64,000 nucleotides of DNA from AC-32 sp963736055 (lineage in GTDB: Bacteria; Actinomycetota; Thermoleophilia; Gaiellales; Gaiellaceae), in contig CAVTNM010000001.1 of assembly GCA_963736055.1 (NCBI GenBank), forward strand, positions 62,001-126,000, in the 5' to 3' direction. Below are positions 10,151 to 19,996 of the stretch, one piece after another. A program made the translations under genes and the position numbers. The notes under the pieces were generated by a model. That model did not search any database. It worked only from the letters and a program-made list of their open reading frames with translations, and was not told the DNA's origin. Each line of letters starts with the position of its first letter. Position 1 is the first letter of the stretch.

Positions 10151-12530
10151 TTGGAGAAGTACGACCCGAAGGCGATCGAGGCGAAGTGGCAGCGAGTCTG
10201 GGAAGACGAGCGGGCCTTCTACGTCGACAACCCCGAGCCGGGCGCGGAGCCGGGCGACGAGTTCTACATGCTCGAGATGCTCCCGTACCCCTCGGGAAAC
10301 CTGCACATGGGGCACGTCCTCAACTACACGCTGGGCGACGTCGTCACGCACTTCAAGCGCCGTCAGGGCCTGAACGTCCTGCGCCCCATGGGCTACGACT
10401 CCTTCGGCCTGCCGGCGGAGAACGCCGCGATCAAGGAGGGCGGCAACCCGCGCGAGATCACCGAGCGCAACATCGCCAGCATCGAGCGCCAGATGCGCCG
10501 TCTCGGGTGGGCGATCGACTGGGACCGCGTGATCGCGGCGCACGACCCTGCGCTACTACCACTGGACGCAGTGGCTCTTCCTGAAGTTCTTCGAGAAGGG
10601 GCTGGCCTATCGCAAGGAGGCGCCCGTCAACTGGTGTCCCAACGACCAGACCGTGCTCGCGAACGAGCAGGTGATCGACGGGCGCTGCGAGCGCTGCGGG
10701 GCGGTGGTCGAGGCGCGCAAGATGGAGCAGTGGTTCTTCCGCATCACCGCGTATGCGGATGCGCTGCTCGACGACCACGAGCTGCTCGACTGGCCCGACC
10801 GGACGATCACCATCCAGCGCAACTGGATCGGTCGCTCCGAGGGCTGCGAGCTCCTGTTCCGGATCGAGGAGCTCGACGTCGACGTGCCCGTCTTCACCAC
10901 TAGGCCCGACACGATCTTCGGCGCCACCTTCGCGGTCCTGGCTCCCGAGCATCCGCTGGTGGACGAGTTCGTGGAGCGCTCGCCGCACGCGGACGAGCTG
11001 CGGGACTACGTGCGCAAGGCGCTGGCCAAGCGAGGCGAGGAGCGGGCCGCGGCCGAGGAGAAGACCGGCGTCTTCACGGGGTTCCACGCCGTCAATCCCG
11101 CGAACGGCGAGCCGATCCCGGTCTGGGTCGCCGACTACGTGCTGATGGAGTACGGCACCGGGGCGATCATGGCCGTCCCCGGCCACGACGAGCGCGACGG
11201 CGAGTTCGCGAAGCGCTTCGGGTTGCCCATCGTCGAGGTGATCGACGAGGACGGAAGGCTGGTCAACTCGGGCCGGTTCGACGGCCTGGCGGCCGACGAG
11301 GCCAAGACGGCGATCGTGGACTGGCTCGGCGAGCAGGGGCGCGGCCGGCCGGCGGTCAGCTTCCGGCTTCGCGACTGGGGCTTCTCGCGCCAGCGCTACT
11401 GGGGCTGCCCGATCCCGATCGTCTACTGCGACGACTGCGGCGTGGTGCCGGTGCCGGAGGAAGACCTGCCCGTCCTGCTGCCGGAGGTCGAGGACTACCG
11501 CCCGAAGGGCAAGCCGCCGCTGGCCTCGAACGAGGAGTGGCTGCACGTGCCCTGTCCGCGCTGCGGCGGGCCCGGCGTGCGCGAGGCCGACACGATGGAC
11601 ACCTTCGTCGACTCGTCGTGGTACTTCCTCCGCTACGTCGACCCGCACAACGACCGGGCGCCGTTCGAGCGGTGGCTCGTCGACTTCTGGCTGCCGGTCG
11701 ACCAGTACGTGGGCGGGATCGACCATGCGACCGGCCACCTGCTCTACTCCCGCTTCTTCGTCAAGGTGATGAACGAGCTGGGGATGCTGGGCTTCCGCGA
11801 GCCCTTCCAGCGGCTCTTCCACCAGGGGTGGGTGCGCCAGGGAGGGTCGAAGATGTCCAAGTCGCGCGGAAACGTGACCGCGCCCGACCAGCTGGCGGAC
11901 ATGTATGGAGCCGACGCGGTTCGCCTGTACATCCTCTTCGTGGGGCCGGCCGACCAGGACATGGACTGGACGGAGGAGGGGATCGAGGGGATCGGGCGCT
12001 TCCTGCGGCGCCTCTGGCGGATCGTCGGCGAGGCGGCCGCGGCACCGGCCGGTGGCGACGGCGGGCCGCTGGTGCGCAAGGCGCACGAGACGATCGTCAG
12101 GGTCACCGACGACATCGGGCGGCGCTTCGTGTTCAACACGCCGATCTCGGCGGTGATGGAGCTGATCAACGAGCTCGGACGGGATCCCGGGGCGCCTGGT
12201 GGTCGTTTTGCGGCGGAGACGGCGGTGTCGCTGATCCAGCCCTACGCCCCGCACATCGCGGAGGAGCTGTGGGCGAAGCTGGGCCACGAGCGACTCTGGG
12301 AGCAGCCGTGGCCGGTCGCCGACGAGGCGCAGCTCGAACGCGAGACGTTCGAGCTGGTGATCCAGGTCAACGGCAAGGTGCGCGACCGGGTCGAGGCCTC
12401 GGTGGGGGAGTCCGAGGAGGAGCTGATCGCGCGGGCGAAGGCGTCGGCTCGGGTGCAGGCGCAGCTCGACGGCAAGGAGATCCGCCAGGCGATCGTCGTG
12501 CCGCGCAAGCTGGTCAACCTGGTCATCTAG
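10151..12530 (+). CDS. leuS: Leucyl-tRNA synthetase, frame interrupted by one extra base
   Basis: A class I aminoacyl-tRNA synthetase that charges tRNA-Leu. HMGH (residues 52-55, in PYPSGNLHMGHVLNY) and GSKMSKSRGN are both present, as is the editing domain. The frame changes near 10553: AAHDPA is followed one base later by YYHWTQWLFLKFFEKGL, which is the expected continuation. Removing one base there gives about 792 residues, usual length. Start TTG at 10151 with GGAGG at 10142-10146. As leuS is essential and everything else is conserved, a sequence error is likelier than a dead gene. Confidence 0.9.
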
Positions 12531-12603
12531 GAGCCCTCCCTCGGCGCCGTTTCGGCACGGTCCCGTCACCCACGCGTGACGGTTTCTCGGTCACCCTCGG
12601 GCC

Positions 12604-13212
12604 ATGCCGGAGTTCCTCCTCCAGCGGCGGCGGCTGCTCATGGCCGCCGCAGGCTCGCTCGCGCTGATCCTGCTCGCAGGCCGGTTCCTGCTGGGCGCAG
12701 GGACGACCACGGTGGCGCCACTCCCCCCGCCGCCGTCCGAGGGCGCGGGCGTGGCCGGGCTGCCGACCGCGCGGGTGGTGGTGGACGTTGTCGGCGCCGT
12801 GCGCCGGCCGGGGCTCTACCGGCTGGAGCAGGGCTCGCGGATCGCGGACGCCGTCGCCCGTGCGGGCGGGGCCACCGGGAAGGCCGAGCTCTCGATGGTC
12901 AACCTGGCGGCCCCGCTCGCGGACGGCGAGCAGGTGGTCGTGCCGAAGCGGGCTGCGGCCGGAGCGGCCGCAGCCGGCGTGGCAGCCGGCGGGGCCGAGG
13001 CGGGCGCCGGGCCAAGCACCGGGCCCGTGCACCTCAGCACCGCAACTCTCGACCAGCTCGACTCGCTGCCGGGGGTCGGGCCGGTGACGGCGCAGAAAAT
13101 CCTCGATTATCGCGCGAAGCACGGCGCGTTCAGCTCCGTCGACGAGCTCGATGCTGTACCGGGGATCGGGCCTTCCCGGATGGATCAGCTTCGCGACCTG
13201 GTGGCGCCGTGA
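12604..13212 (+). CDS. comEA: ComEA-like DNA-uptake protein
   Basis: A 202-residue protein: an N-terminal membrane anchor (about 10-31), a proline-rich linker, an SLBB domain (VVVDVVGAVRRPGLYRL, about 58-115), an alanine/glycine linker and a helix-hairpin-helix DNA-binding domain (about 140-201, with LDSLPGVGPVTAQKIL and VPGIGPSRMDQL). It would bind incoming double-stranded DNA outside the membrane for transport through ComEC. Its stop overlaps the comEC start (GTGA). Confidence 0.9.
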   Translation: MPEFLLQRRRLLMAAAGSLALILLAGRFLLGAGTTTVAPLPPPPSEGAGVAGLPTARVVVDVVGAVRRPGLYRLEQGSRIADAVARAGGATGKAELSMVNLAAPLADGEQVVVPKRAAAGAAAAGVAAGGAEAGAGPSTGPVHLSTATLDQLDSLPGVGPVTAQKILDYRAKHGAFSSVDELDAVPGIGPSRMDQLRDLVAP

Positions 13213-14654
13213 CGGCACCGGGCCGCACGCCCCACGTCTTCGCCGCCGCGCTCTGTCTCGGCCTCGCAGTCTCGAACGTGATCCGGGGGTCGTGGCCTAC
13301 GGCCGCCGCGGCTGCTGCCCTCGCCTGTGGCGCGATCGCAGCCGGCGGCGATCGCCGGCTCATCTGCGCCGCGCTGGTGCTGCTCGCCTGGTGGTGGGGC
13401 AGCGCGCGCCTCCAGGCGCTCGACCGAAGCGTGCTACTCGCAAAGGTCGACACATCCGAGCGAGCCCGCATCGTCGTGACCGCGCCTGCCCGGAGAGCGC
13501 GGTTCGAGCTCCGCGTCCCGGGCCAGGTTCGGCGCTTCGGGCGGCTCCGCCTGCGCGAAGCGGTTCTATTGGAGCTCCCGCCGGGCCGCGCGCCGCCGCA
13601 GGGCGCCATCCTCGAGGCGGTTACGACGGTACGGCGCCCGCGCCCGGCGAAAGACGGCTTCGACGAGCGAACCTGGCTCCGGCGTCACGGCATCCACGTC
13701 GTTCTGCGCGCGGACCGCTGGCGACTCGTGGGGCGCCGTGGTGGGCTCGGCGGCGTGGCCGACCGGCTGCGCGCGGGGCTGGCAGGCTCGATCGCGCCCG
13801 GGCTGAGCGGGGACCGTCGTGGAATCGTCGAGGGCGTCGTGCTCGGTGACGAGCAGGCGCTGTCGGAAGGACTGCGCGACCGCTTCCGCGCCTCGGGCCT
13901 CTACCACCTGCTCGCCGTCTCGGGCCAGAACGTCGTGCTCGTGGCCGCAGGAGCGCTCGGCCTCGCCTGGCTCGTCGGGCTGCCGCGCTGGCTCGGGCAG
14001 GCCGGTGCGCTCGTCTCGATTGCAGGCTACGTGCTCGCGGTGGGAGCTCAGCCGTCGGTCGTCCGGGCGGGAGTCGCGGGAGCGCTCGTCTCGCTCGCAT
14101 GGCTCGCCGCGCGGCCGGTCGATCGTTGGTACTTCCTGCTGCTGGGTGCTCTCGTTCTCCTCGCCTGGAACCCGTACAGCCTGCTCGATCCGGGCTTCCA
14201 GCTCTCGTTTGCGGCCGTGGGAGCCATCTTCGTGCTCGCCCCCCGGTTGACGCGCGGGCTCGAGGGCTATCCGGTTCCCGGGCAGCTCGGGGCCGTGCTA
14301 GCGGTCTCGACCGCGTGCGGGCTCGCGACGGCGCCGGTGCTCTGGTTCCAGTTCCACGCGGTCCCGCTGCTGACCGTGCCCGCCAACGCCGCCGCCGCGC
14401 CGGCCGTCGCGCCGCTGCTCGGGCTCGCGTTCGCGAGCGCCCTGGCCGGGCTCGTGTTCCCGCCTGCGGCGGGAGCGATCGCCTGGCTCAACGGCTGGTG
14501 CGCGGCGTACCTAGCGGCTTGTGCCCGCGTCGTGGGCGGCCTTCCGGGGGCCCAGGTCCGGTCGGGCCGGTCTCTGGCGATCCTGCTGGCGCTGACGATC
14601 CCGGCCGCGGCCTATGCTTGGCGGCGGTGGCAGAGCTCCTCTCCGCGTACGTGA
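13209..14654 (+). CDS. comEC: ComEC-like DNA-uptake channel, without the C-terminal nuclease domain
   Basis: A 481-residue multi-spanning protein with the Competence-domain signature GLYHLLAVSGQNVVLVAAG and DPGFQLSFAAVGAIF. Many full-length ComEC proteins are 700-800 residues because a metallo-beta-lactamase-like domain follows the channel; here the frame stops after the last membrane segment and holA begins, so that domain is absent. GTG start overlaps comEA by 4 nt. It probably conducts single-stranded DNA into the cytoplasm. Confidence 0.88.
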   Translation: MTAPGRTPHVFAAALCLGLAVSNVIRGSWPTAAAAAALACGAIAAGGDRRLICAALVLLAWWWGSARLQALDRSVLLAKVDTSERARIVVTAPARRARFELRVPGQVRRFGRLRLREAVLLELPPGRAPPQGAILEAVTTVRRPRPAKDGFDERTWLRRHGIHVVLRADRWRLVGRRGGLGGVADRLRAGLAGSIAPGLSGDRRGIVEGVVLGDEQALSEGLRDRFRASGLYHLLAVSGQNVVLVAAGALGLAWLVGLPRWLGQAGALVSIAGYVLAVGAQPSVVRAGVAGALVSLAWLAARPVDRWYFLLLGALVLLAWNPYSLLDPGFQLSFAAVGAIFVLAPRLTRGLEGYPVPGQLGAVLAVSTACGLATAPVLWFQFHAVPLLTVPANAAAAPAVAPLLGLAFASALAGLVFPPAAGAIAWLNGWCAAYLAACARVVGGLPGAQVRSGRSLAILLALTIPAAAYAWRRWQSSSPRT

Positions 14655-15622
14655 TCACCGGCACCGACCGTCCGAAGGTGAGCCGTGCGCTGCGGCGTCT
14701 GCGCGACCGGGTCGGAGAAGACGCGACCGAGACGCTGAGCGCGGCCGAGTCGACCGGCGAGGACGCCATGGCCTCGTGCAACGCGCTCGGGTTATTCGCC
14801 GTCGAGCGGCGCCTGGTGGTAGTCGAAGAGGTGGAGCGCTGGAAGGCGGCTGACGTCAAGGCGGTGCAGGAGTACCTGCGCAAGCCCGCCCCCACCACCG
14901 TGCTCGTGCTTCTCGGCGCGGAGGTCAAGCGCGACTCCGCGCTCGTCAAGGCAGTAGCGAAAGCCGGCGAAGTGCTCGTCTTTGACCTGCCGGTGACCCG
15001 CGGGCGCAAGGCCGACCTCCCGAAGTGGGTCGAGCAGCAGTTCCGCGAGCGCGGGATCGTGATCGACCACGACGCTGCGAGAGCTCTCGTGGAGCTCGCC
15101 GGCGACAACGCCGACGAGCTGGCGACCGAGGTGGACAAGCTGAGCACGTGGGCTGCGGGCGAGCGCATCGGAGAACGGGAGGTGACGGAGCTCGTGCCTG
15201 CGCGTGCCGACGCCCCGCCCTTCGACCTCACCGATGCCTGGGGTCGCCGCGACGTGGCCGCGGTGCTCGCCGCGAGCGAGCGAATCGTCGAGCGCTCGGG
15301 CGACGCGCCACGCGACGTCTTCCTGCGCATCGCCGCGCTGGTCACGAACCACGTCACTCGCGTACGCGAGTGCCAGGTGATGGCTGCCGAGGGCGTCCCG
15401 CCGGCCGCTGCGGCCAAGCGGCTGGACAAGAACCGGTTCTACGTGCAGAAGCTCTACGAGCAGGCGGGCAACTTCAGCGAGGAGGAGCTCGGCGACGCCG
15501 TGATCCGGCTGGCCCGGCTCGACCTTGCTCTGAAGGGTGGTAGCAAGCTTCCCGGCGAGCTCGAGTTCACGCGCGCGCTGCTGGACATCACCCGCCCGCG
15601 AGAGTCTGCGCGGGTCGGCTAG
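14627..15622 (+). CDS. holA: DNA polymerase III subunit delta
   Basis: A 331-residue clamp-loader delta subunit with the diverged AAA+ layout: AYVITGTDRPKVSRAL at the N-terminus, the RRLVVVEEVERWK strand, PTTVLVLLGAEVKRDS, and a C-terminal collar region (LRIAALVTNHVTRVRECQ). It opens the sliding clamp. GTG start at 14627, 28 nt inside the end of comEC, indicating coupled translation. It converges with rpsT; the stops overlap (holA TAG 15620-15622, rpsT 15621-15619). Confidence 0.87.
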   Translation: MAELLSAYVITGTDRPKVSRALRRLRDRVGEDATETLSAAESTGEDAMASCNALGLFAVERRLVVVEEVERWKAADVKAVQEYLRKPAPTTVLVLLGAEVKRDSALVKAVAKAGEVLVFDLPVTRGRKADLPKWVEQQFRERGIVIDHDAARALVELAGDNADELATEVDKLSTWAAGERIGEREVTELVPARADAPPFDLTDAWGRRDVAAVLAASERIVERSGDAPRDVFLRIAALVTNHVTRVRECQVMAAEGVPPAAAAKRLDKNRFYVQKLYEQAGNFSEEELGDAVIRLARLDLALKGGSKLPGELEFTRALLDITRPRESARVG

Positions 15623-15888
15623 GAGCCGGCGCCGCTGGAAACGAGCTTCGCAGCCTGCGACTTCTTGCGCGCGGCGGTGTTCCGGTGCAGGGCACCACGG
15701 GAGGCCGCCTTGTCGATCCAGCGGACGAGTTCGCGGTGCTCGGCTGCGACCCGGTCCTTGTCGCCGTCTTCGACGGCGGCGCGGAGCCGGCGGGTCAGCG
15801 TCTTGACCGTCGAGGCGTAACGGAGGTTCTCGAGGCGCTCCTGCCCCGCGGTCCGCACCCGCTTCTTCTGCTGCTTGATGTTCGGCAT
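15619..15888 (-). CDS. rpsT: 30S ribosomal protein S20
   Basis: An 89-residue S20: PNIKQQKKRVRTAGQERLEN at the start, lysine/arginine-rich helices, and the family-typical IDKAASRGALHRNTAARKKSQ near the C-terminus, which contacts 16S rRNA. The start is the ATG at 15888, fixed by homology to the usual N-terminus; the 19 codons upstream are not family-like. No Shine-Dalgarno precedes it. Confidence 0.94.
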   Translation of the reverse strand: MPNIKQQKKRVRTAGQERLENLRYASTVKTLTRRLRAAVEDGDKDRVAAEHRELVRWIDKAASRGALHRNTAARKKSQAAKLVSSGAGS

Positions 15889-15894
15889 GGCGTG

Positions 15895-15926
15895 AAAATG
15901 CCCGCTCCGCGGGCCGGTCGATGGTA
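15895..15926 (-). promoter_or_regulatory. rpsT promoter and 5'-end hairpin
   Basis: A minus-strand TACCAT (15926-15921) is followed about 7 nt later by GCCCGC-GGA-GCGGGC (15914-15900) and then ATTTTC, ending 6 nt before the ATG. Transcription would start at the base of the hairpin, giving a 26-nt structured leader. It may protect the mRNA or mediate feedback by S20. Confidence 0.45.
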
Positions 15927-16097
15927 GCAGCCGGCCGCTCGGCACGATTCCGGCGCACTTCCTGCACAGACGCGCGCGGTCGCACGAACTAGGCTCTCAG
16001 CGGGGAGGAGGCCGGGCTTCCTGGCCCAGCGCAGCGCCCCGAACGGACACGGCCGGAACGGACGCCGCCGACGGAGCCCGTTCCTATACTCGCTCGC

Positions 16098-17678
16098 GTG
16101 GACGAGCAGCGCGCGGCCCGCGGCCGACGGCTGGCGCGGTCGACGGCGATCTTCGCGCTCGCCACCGGCTTGTCCCGGGTTCTCGGGCTCGTCCGCGAGA
16201 TCGTCGCGGCGTACTACTTCGGCGCCGCCGGCAAGATCAACGCCTTCACGGTCGCCTTCCAGGTGCCGAACCTCTTCCGCTCGCTCGTCGCGGACGCCGC
16301 CCTCTCCTCAGCTTTCGTCCCGGTCTTCAGCGAACTGCTGGAGAAGGGCGACCGCAAGCGTGCCTGGCGCGTCGCTTCCAGCCTGTTCTGGCTGATGCTG
16401 CTCGGCCTCGGCGCTCTCACCGCGATCCTGATCATCTTCGCGCCGCTCGTGATCGCGCCGTTCGGCGATCCCGGGGGCGACAAGCAGCTTGCGATCACCC
16501 TCTCGCGGATCCTGTTCCCGATCATCGTGCTGCTCGGGGTCTCCGGCGTGATCGTCGGGATCCTCAACAGCTACGACCACTTCACCGTCCCGGCCCTCTC
16601 GCCGGTCTTCTGGAACATTGCGATCATCGTCGGGCTCGTCCTCGGCGTGCCGCGGGCCGACTCGATCGACACCAAGCTTTACGTCTACGCCGTCTCGATC
16701 CTGATCGGCACGGTGATCCAGGTCCTGCTGCCCCTGCCCTGGCTGCGGGGCCTCGACGGCCGGCTCCAGGTCGTCCTGGACTGGCGTGACCCGGCGATTC
16801 GGCAGGTCTTCGTCCTGATGATCCCGGTGACGATCGGGCTCGGCCTGATCAACTTCAACCTCGTCATCGACTCGATCTTCGCCTCGAGGCTGATCGACCC
16901 GGAGCTCGCCCCGAGCGCGATCGACAAGGCCTTCCGGATCTACATGCTCCCTCAGGGCATGTTCTCGGTGGCGGTGGCCACCGTCCTGTTCCCCTCGCTC
17001 TCACGGCTGGCTGCTCGTGGAGACACGGACGGCTTCCGCCACATGGTCGGCGTCGGGTTGCGGCAGATCGCCTTCTTCCTCGTCCCGGCGAGCATCGTGT
17101 GTGCCGTGCTGGCCGAGCCGATCATCCGCCTGATCTACCAGCGCGGCGAATTCACGTCCCAGCAAACCCCGGTGGTGGCGGGAGCCCTCGCCGCGTTCGC
17201 CGCCGGCCTCACCTTCAACGGGACGATGCTGTTGCTGAACCGGGCCTTCTTCAGCCTGCAGTTGCCATGGATCCCGACTGCGGTCGCGCTCGGGAACCTC
17301 GCCCTCAACGCCCTGCTCGACTGGGCCTTCTACCGCCTCGGCACGTGGGGCATTCCGCTCGGGACCACCGTCGTGAACATTGCGGGAACCGCGGCGCTGC
17401 TCGTGTTGCTCCGTCGCCGCCTGGGACGCATCGAGCTGATGGAGACGGCCCGCGCGTTCGGGCTGATCGTGCTGGCCGCAGCTGTGCTGGGCGTAGTCGC
17501 CTACGGAACGTGGCGCGGGCTCGACGAGGCGCTCGGGCAGTCGCTGGCCGGCCAGATCGTCTCGGTCAGTTCCGCCCTCGTCGCAGGCGCCGTGGCCTAC
17601 GGCATCTCCTGCCGGATCCTTGGGGTCCGCGAGCTCCAGGCGCTGCGGGCGCTGCGACGGCAGCGTCCCGCGTCGTGA
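16098..17678 (+). CDS. murJ: Lipid II flippase MurJ/MviN
   Basis: A 526-residue MATE-like flippase with about 14 hydrophobic segments. The N-terminal STAIFALATGLSRVLGLVREI and AYYFGAAGKINAFTVAFQVPNLFRSLVADAAL-like stretch is the MviN signature with its conserved arginines. It flips lipid II for peptidoglycan assembly. GTG start at 16098 with TATACT (16085-16090) 7 nt upstream, so leaderless. The stop overlaps the next gene (GTGA). Confidence 0.92.
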   Translation: MDEQRAARGRRLARSTAIFALATGLSRVLGLVREIVAAYYFGAAGKINAFTVAFQVPNLFRSLVADAALSSAFVPVFSELLEKGDRKRAWRVASSLFWLMLLGLGALTAILIIFAPLVIAPFGDPGGDKQLAITLSRILFPIIVLLGVSGVIVGILNSYDHFTVPALSPVFWNIAIIVGLVLGVPRADSIDTKLYVYAVSILIGTVIQVLLPLPWLRGLDGRLQVVLDWRDPAIRQVFVLMIPVTIGLGLINFNLVIDSIFASRLIDPELAPSAIDKAFRIYMLPQGMFSVAVATVLFPSLSRLAARGDTDGFRHMVGVGLRQIAFFLVPASIVCAVLAEPIIRLIYQRGEFTSQQTPVVAGALAAFAAGLTFNGTMLLLNRAFFSLQLPWIPTAVALGNLALNALLDWAFYRLGTWGIPLGTTVVNIAGTAALLVLLRRRLGRIELMETARAFGLIVLAAAVLGVVAYGTWRGLDEALGQSLAGQIVSVSSALVAGAVAYGISCRILGVRELQALRALRRQRPAS

Positions 17679-18184
17679 TCCGGTTCGAGCCGCTGGTTGC
17701 ACACGACTTGCCGCTTCTGCGGGAGTGGCTCGGGCACGACCACGTTCGTCGCTGGTGGCGGGACCCGATCGACACCGCCATGGCCGAGTACGAGGCCTCG
17801 GTCGAGGGTCGCGAGCCGACCGAGCACTACCTGATCGTGGTCGAAGACCGGCCCGTGGGCATGGCTCAGGCCTACCTCGTCTCCGACTACCCCGACTGGG
17901 AGGAGATCGTCCGGGTTGGGCCCGGCGTCGCCGGCGTCGACCTCCTCATTGGCGAGGTCGACGAGGTCGGACGTGGCCTCGGGCCGCGTGTCCTGGCCGA
18001 GTTCCTCCGCGGAGTCGTGTTCGCCGACCCGGAGACCAAGGCGTGCGTGGCGACCGTCGAGGAGACGAATCGCCGCTCCCTGCGCGCGTTCGAGAAGGCC
18101 GGCTTCCACCACGTGCGCAATGTCGAGGAGGACGGCGTTCCGCATCGGCTCCTCCGCCTGGACCGACCGGCCCGAGGCGCCTGA
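17675..18184 (+). CDS. GNAT acetyltransferase, AAC(6')/IucB-like
   Basis: A 169-residue acetyltransferase of the aminoglycoside 6'-N-acetyltransferase/siderophore acetylase group: early FEPLVAHDLPLLREWL, central GVDLLIGEVDEVGRGLGPRVL (acetyl-CoA loop) and NRRSLRAFEKAGFHHVRNVE. The substrate is unknown; chromosomal members often act on lysine derivatives or amino sugars rather than drugs. It is translationally coupled to murJ (GTGA overlap), an unusual partner. Confidence 0.82.
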   Translation: MIRFEPLVAHDLPLLREWLGHDHVRRWWRDPIDTAMAEYEASVEGREPTEHYLIVVEDRPVGMAQAYLVSDYPDWEEIVRVGPGVAGVDLLIGEVDEVGRGLGPRVLAEFLRGVVFADPETKACVATVEETNRRSLRAFEKAGFHHVRNVEEDGVPHRLLRLDRPARGA

Positions 18185-18208
18185 CCGCCCCGCTACGCTC
18201 CATCGGCA

Positions 18209-19996
18209 ATGGAGCAGAGCAAGAACCGCAACTTCTCGATCATCGCCCACATCGACCACGGGAAGTCGACACTCGCCGACCGCATCCTCGAGGTCACCGA
18301 CACGGTCACCGGTCGCGACATGCGCGCGCAGGTGCTGGACTCGATGGAGCTGGAGCGCGAGCGCGGGATCACGATCAAGGCTCAGGCCGTGCGAGTCGCG
18401 TGGAAGGGTTGCCAGCTCAACCTGATCGACACGCCCGGGCACGTCGATTTCACCTACGAGGTCTCGCGCTCGCTGCAGGCCTGCGAGGGCGCGTTGCTGG
18501 TCGTGGACGCCGCGCAGGGCATCGAGGCGCAGACGGTCGCGAACGCGTACCTGGCGATCGAGAACGACCTCGAGATCGTGCCGGTCGTGAACAAGATCGA
18601 CCTGCCACAGGCGGACCCGGAGGCCGCGGCCGCCGAGATCGCCGAGCTCGTCGGCGAGGACCCCGCACGAGTGCTCCGGATCTCGGCGAAGACGGGCGAG
18701 GGCATCGAGGCGGTGCTCGACGCGATCGTCGAGCGGATCCCCCCGCCGGCAGGCGATGCCGATGCACCGGCGCGTGCACTGGTCTTCGACTCGTCCTACG
18801 ACCAATACCGCGGCGTGGTCGCCTTCGTCCGGATGGTCGACGGCTCCTTCAGCCCCCGAGAGCCGTTGCGGGCGATGGCGCAGGGCACTCGCTTCGAGGC
18901 CGAGGAGGTCGGCTTCTTCTCGCCGACCATGGTCGCCGCGGACGCGCTCGGCGCGGGAGAGGTCGGGTACGTCATCACCGGCCTGAAGGACGTCAGCAAG
19001 CTGCGGGTCGGGGACACCTTGACCTCCGAGCGCCGGCCCGCCGCCGAGCCCCTGCCCGGTTACAAGGACGTCAAGCCGATGGTCTTCGCAGGCCTGTTCC
19101 CGACCGACTCGGACGACTACCCGGAGCTCCGCGACGCGCTCGAGAGGCTGAAGCTGAACGACGCCGCGCTCTTCTACGAGCCGGAGACCTCGCAGGCGCT
19201 CGGATTCGGCTTCCGCTGCGGCTTTCTCGGGCTCCTCCACATGGAGATCGTCCGCGAGCGGCTCGAGCGCGAGTTCGACCTCGACCTGCTGGTCACGGCC
19301 CCGAACGTCGCCTACCGGGTGGTGACGAAGGCCGGCCAGGAGGTCGAAGTACACAACCCGGCCGAGATGCCCAACGAGATCGAGCGGGTCGAGGAGCCCT
19401 ACATCAAGGCCTCGATCATCGTCCCGAAGGACTACGTCGGGCCGGTGATGGAGCTGAACACGGAGAGGCGCGGCCGCTTCGACCACCTGGAGTACCTCTC
19501 CGAGGAGCGCGTGCTGCTGCTGTACGAGCTGCCGCTCGCGGAGATCGTGCTCGACTACTACGACCAGCTGAAGTCGCGGACGCGCGGCTACGCGAGCTTC
19601 GACTACGACCTGATCGGCTTCCGCGAGGGAGACCTGACCCGGGTCGACGTGCTGATCGCCGGGGAGCCGGTGGACGCGCTCTCGTTGATCGTCCATCGCG
19701 ACGGCGCGTACGCGCGCGGCCGGGCTCTCGTCGACCGGTTGCGAGAGGAGATTCCGCGGCAGTTCTTCGACGTCCCGGTGCAGGCCGCGATCGGCTCGCG
19801 CGTGATCGCGCGCGAGACGATCAAGGCGAAGCGAAAGGACGTACTGGCCAAGTGCTACGGCGGCGACATCACGCGCAAGCGCAAGCTGCTCGAGCGCCAG
19901 AAGGCGGGCAAGCGCCGGATGAAGCAGGTCGGGTCGGTCGAGGTGCCGCAGGAGGCCTTTCTCGCCGTGCTCAATCTGGACGGAGGCAAGAAGTGA
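18209..19996 (+). CDS. lepA: Elongation factor 4 (LepA)
   Basis: A 595-residue translational GTPase with IIAHIDHGKSTL (G1), DTPGHVDF (G3), NKIDLP (G4) and the LepA-specific C-terminal domain ending in RKRKLLERQKAGKRRMKQVG. It back-translocates or remodels stalled ribosomes. TACGCT (18194-18199) precedes the ATG by 9 nt: leaderless. The stop codon overlaps the hemW start. Confidence 0.95.
   Translation: MEQSKNRNFSIIAHIDHGKSTLADRILEVTDTVTGRDMRAQVLDSMELERERGITIKAQAVRVAWKGCQLNLIDTPGHVDFTYEVSRSLQACEGALLVVDAAQGIEAQTVANAYLAIENDLEIVPVVNKIDLPQADPEAAAAEIAELVGEDPARVLRISAKTGEGIEAVLDAIVERIPPPAGDADAPARALVFDSSYDQYRGVVAFVRMVDGSFSPREPLRAMAQGTRFEAEEVGFFSPTMVAADALGAGEVGYVITGLKDVSKLRVGDTLTSERRPAAEPLPGYKDVKPMVFAGLFPTDSDDYPELRDALERLKLNDAALFYEPETSQALGFGFRCGFLGLLHMEIVRERLEREFDLDLLVTAPNVAYRVVTKAGQEVEVHNPAEMPNEIERVEEPYIKASIIVPKDYVGPVMELNTERRGRFDHLEYLSEERVLLLYELPLAEIVLDYYDQLKSRTRGYASFDYDLIGFREGDLTRVDVLIAGEPVDALSLIVHRDGAYARGRALVDRLREEIPRQFFDVPVQAAIGSRVIARETIKAKRKDVLAKCYGGDITRKRKLLERQKAGKRRMKQVGSVEVPQEAFLAVLNLDGGKK

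Noticed and set aside
10458..12569. A 703-codon minus-strand frame opposite leuS
   Set aside because: Compositional shadow of leuS; low complexity, no recognisable motif or ribosome-binding site.
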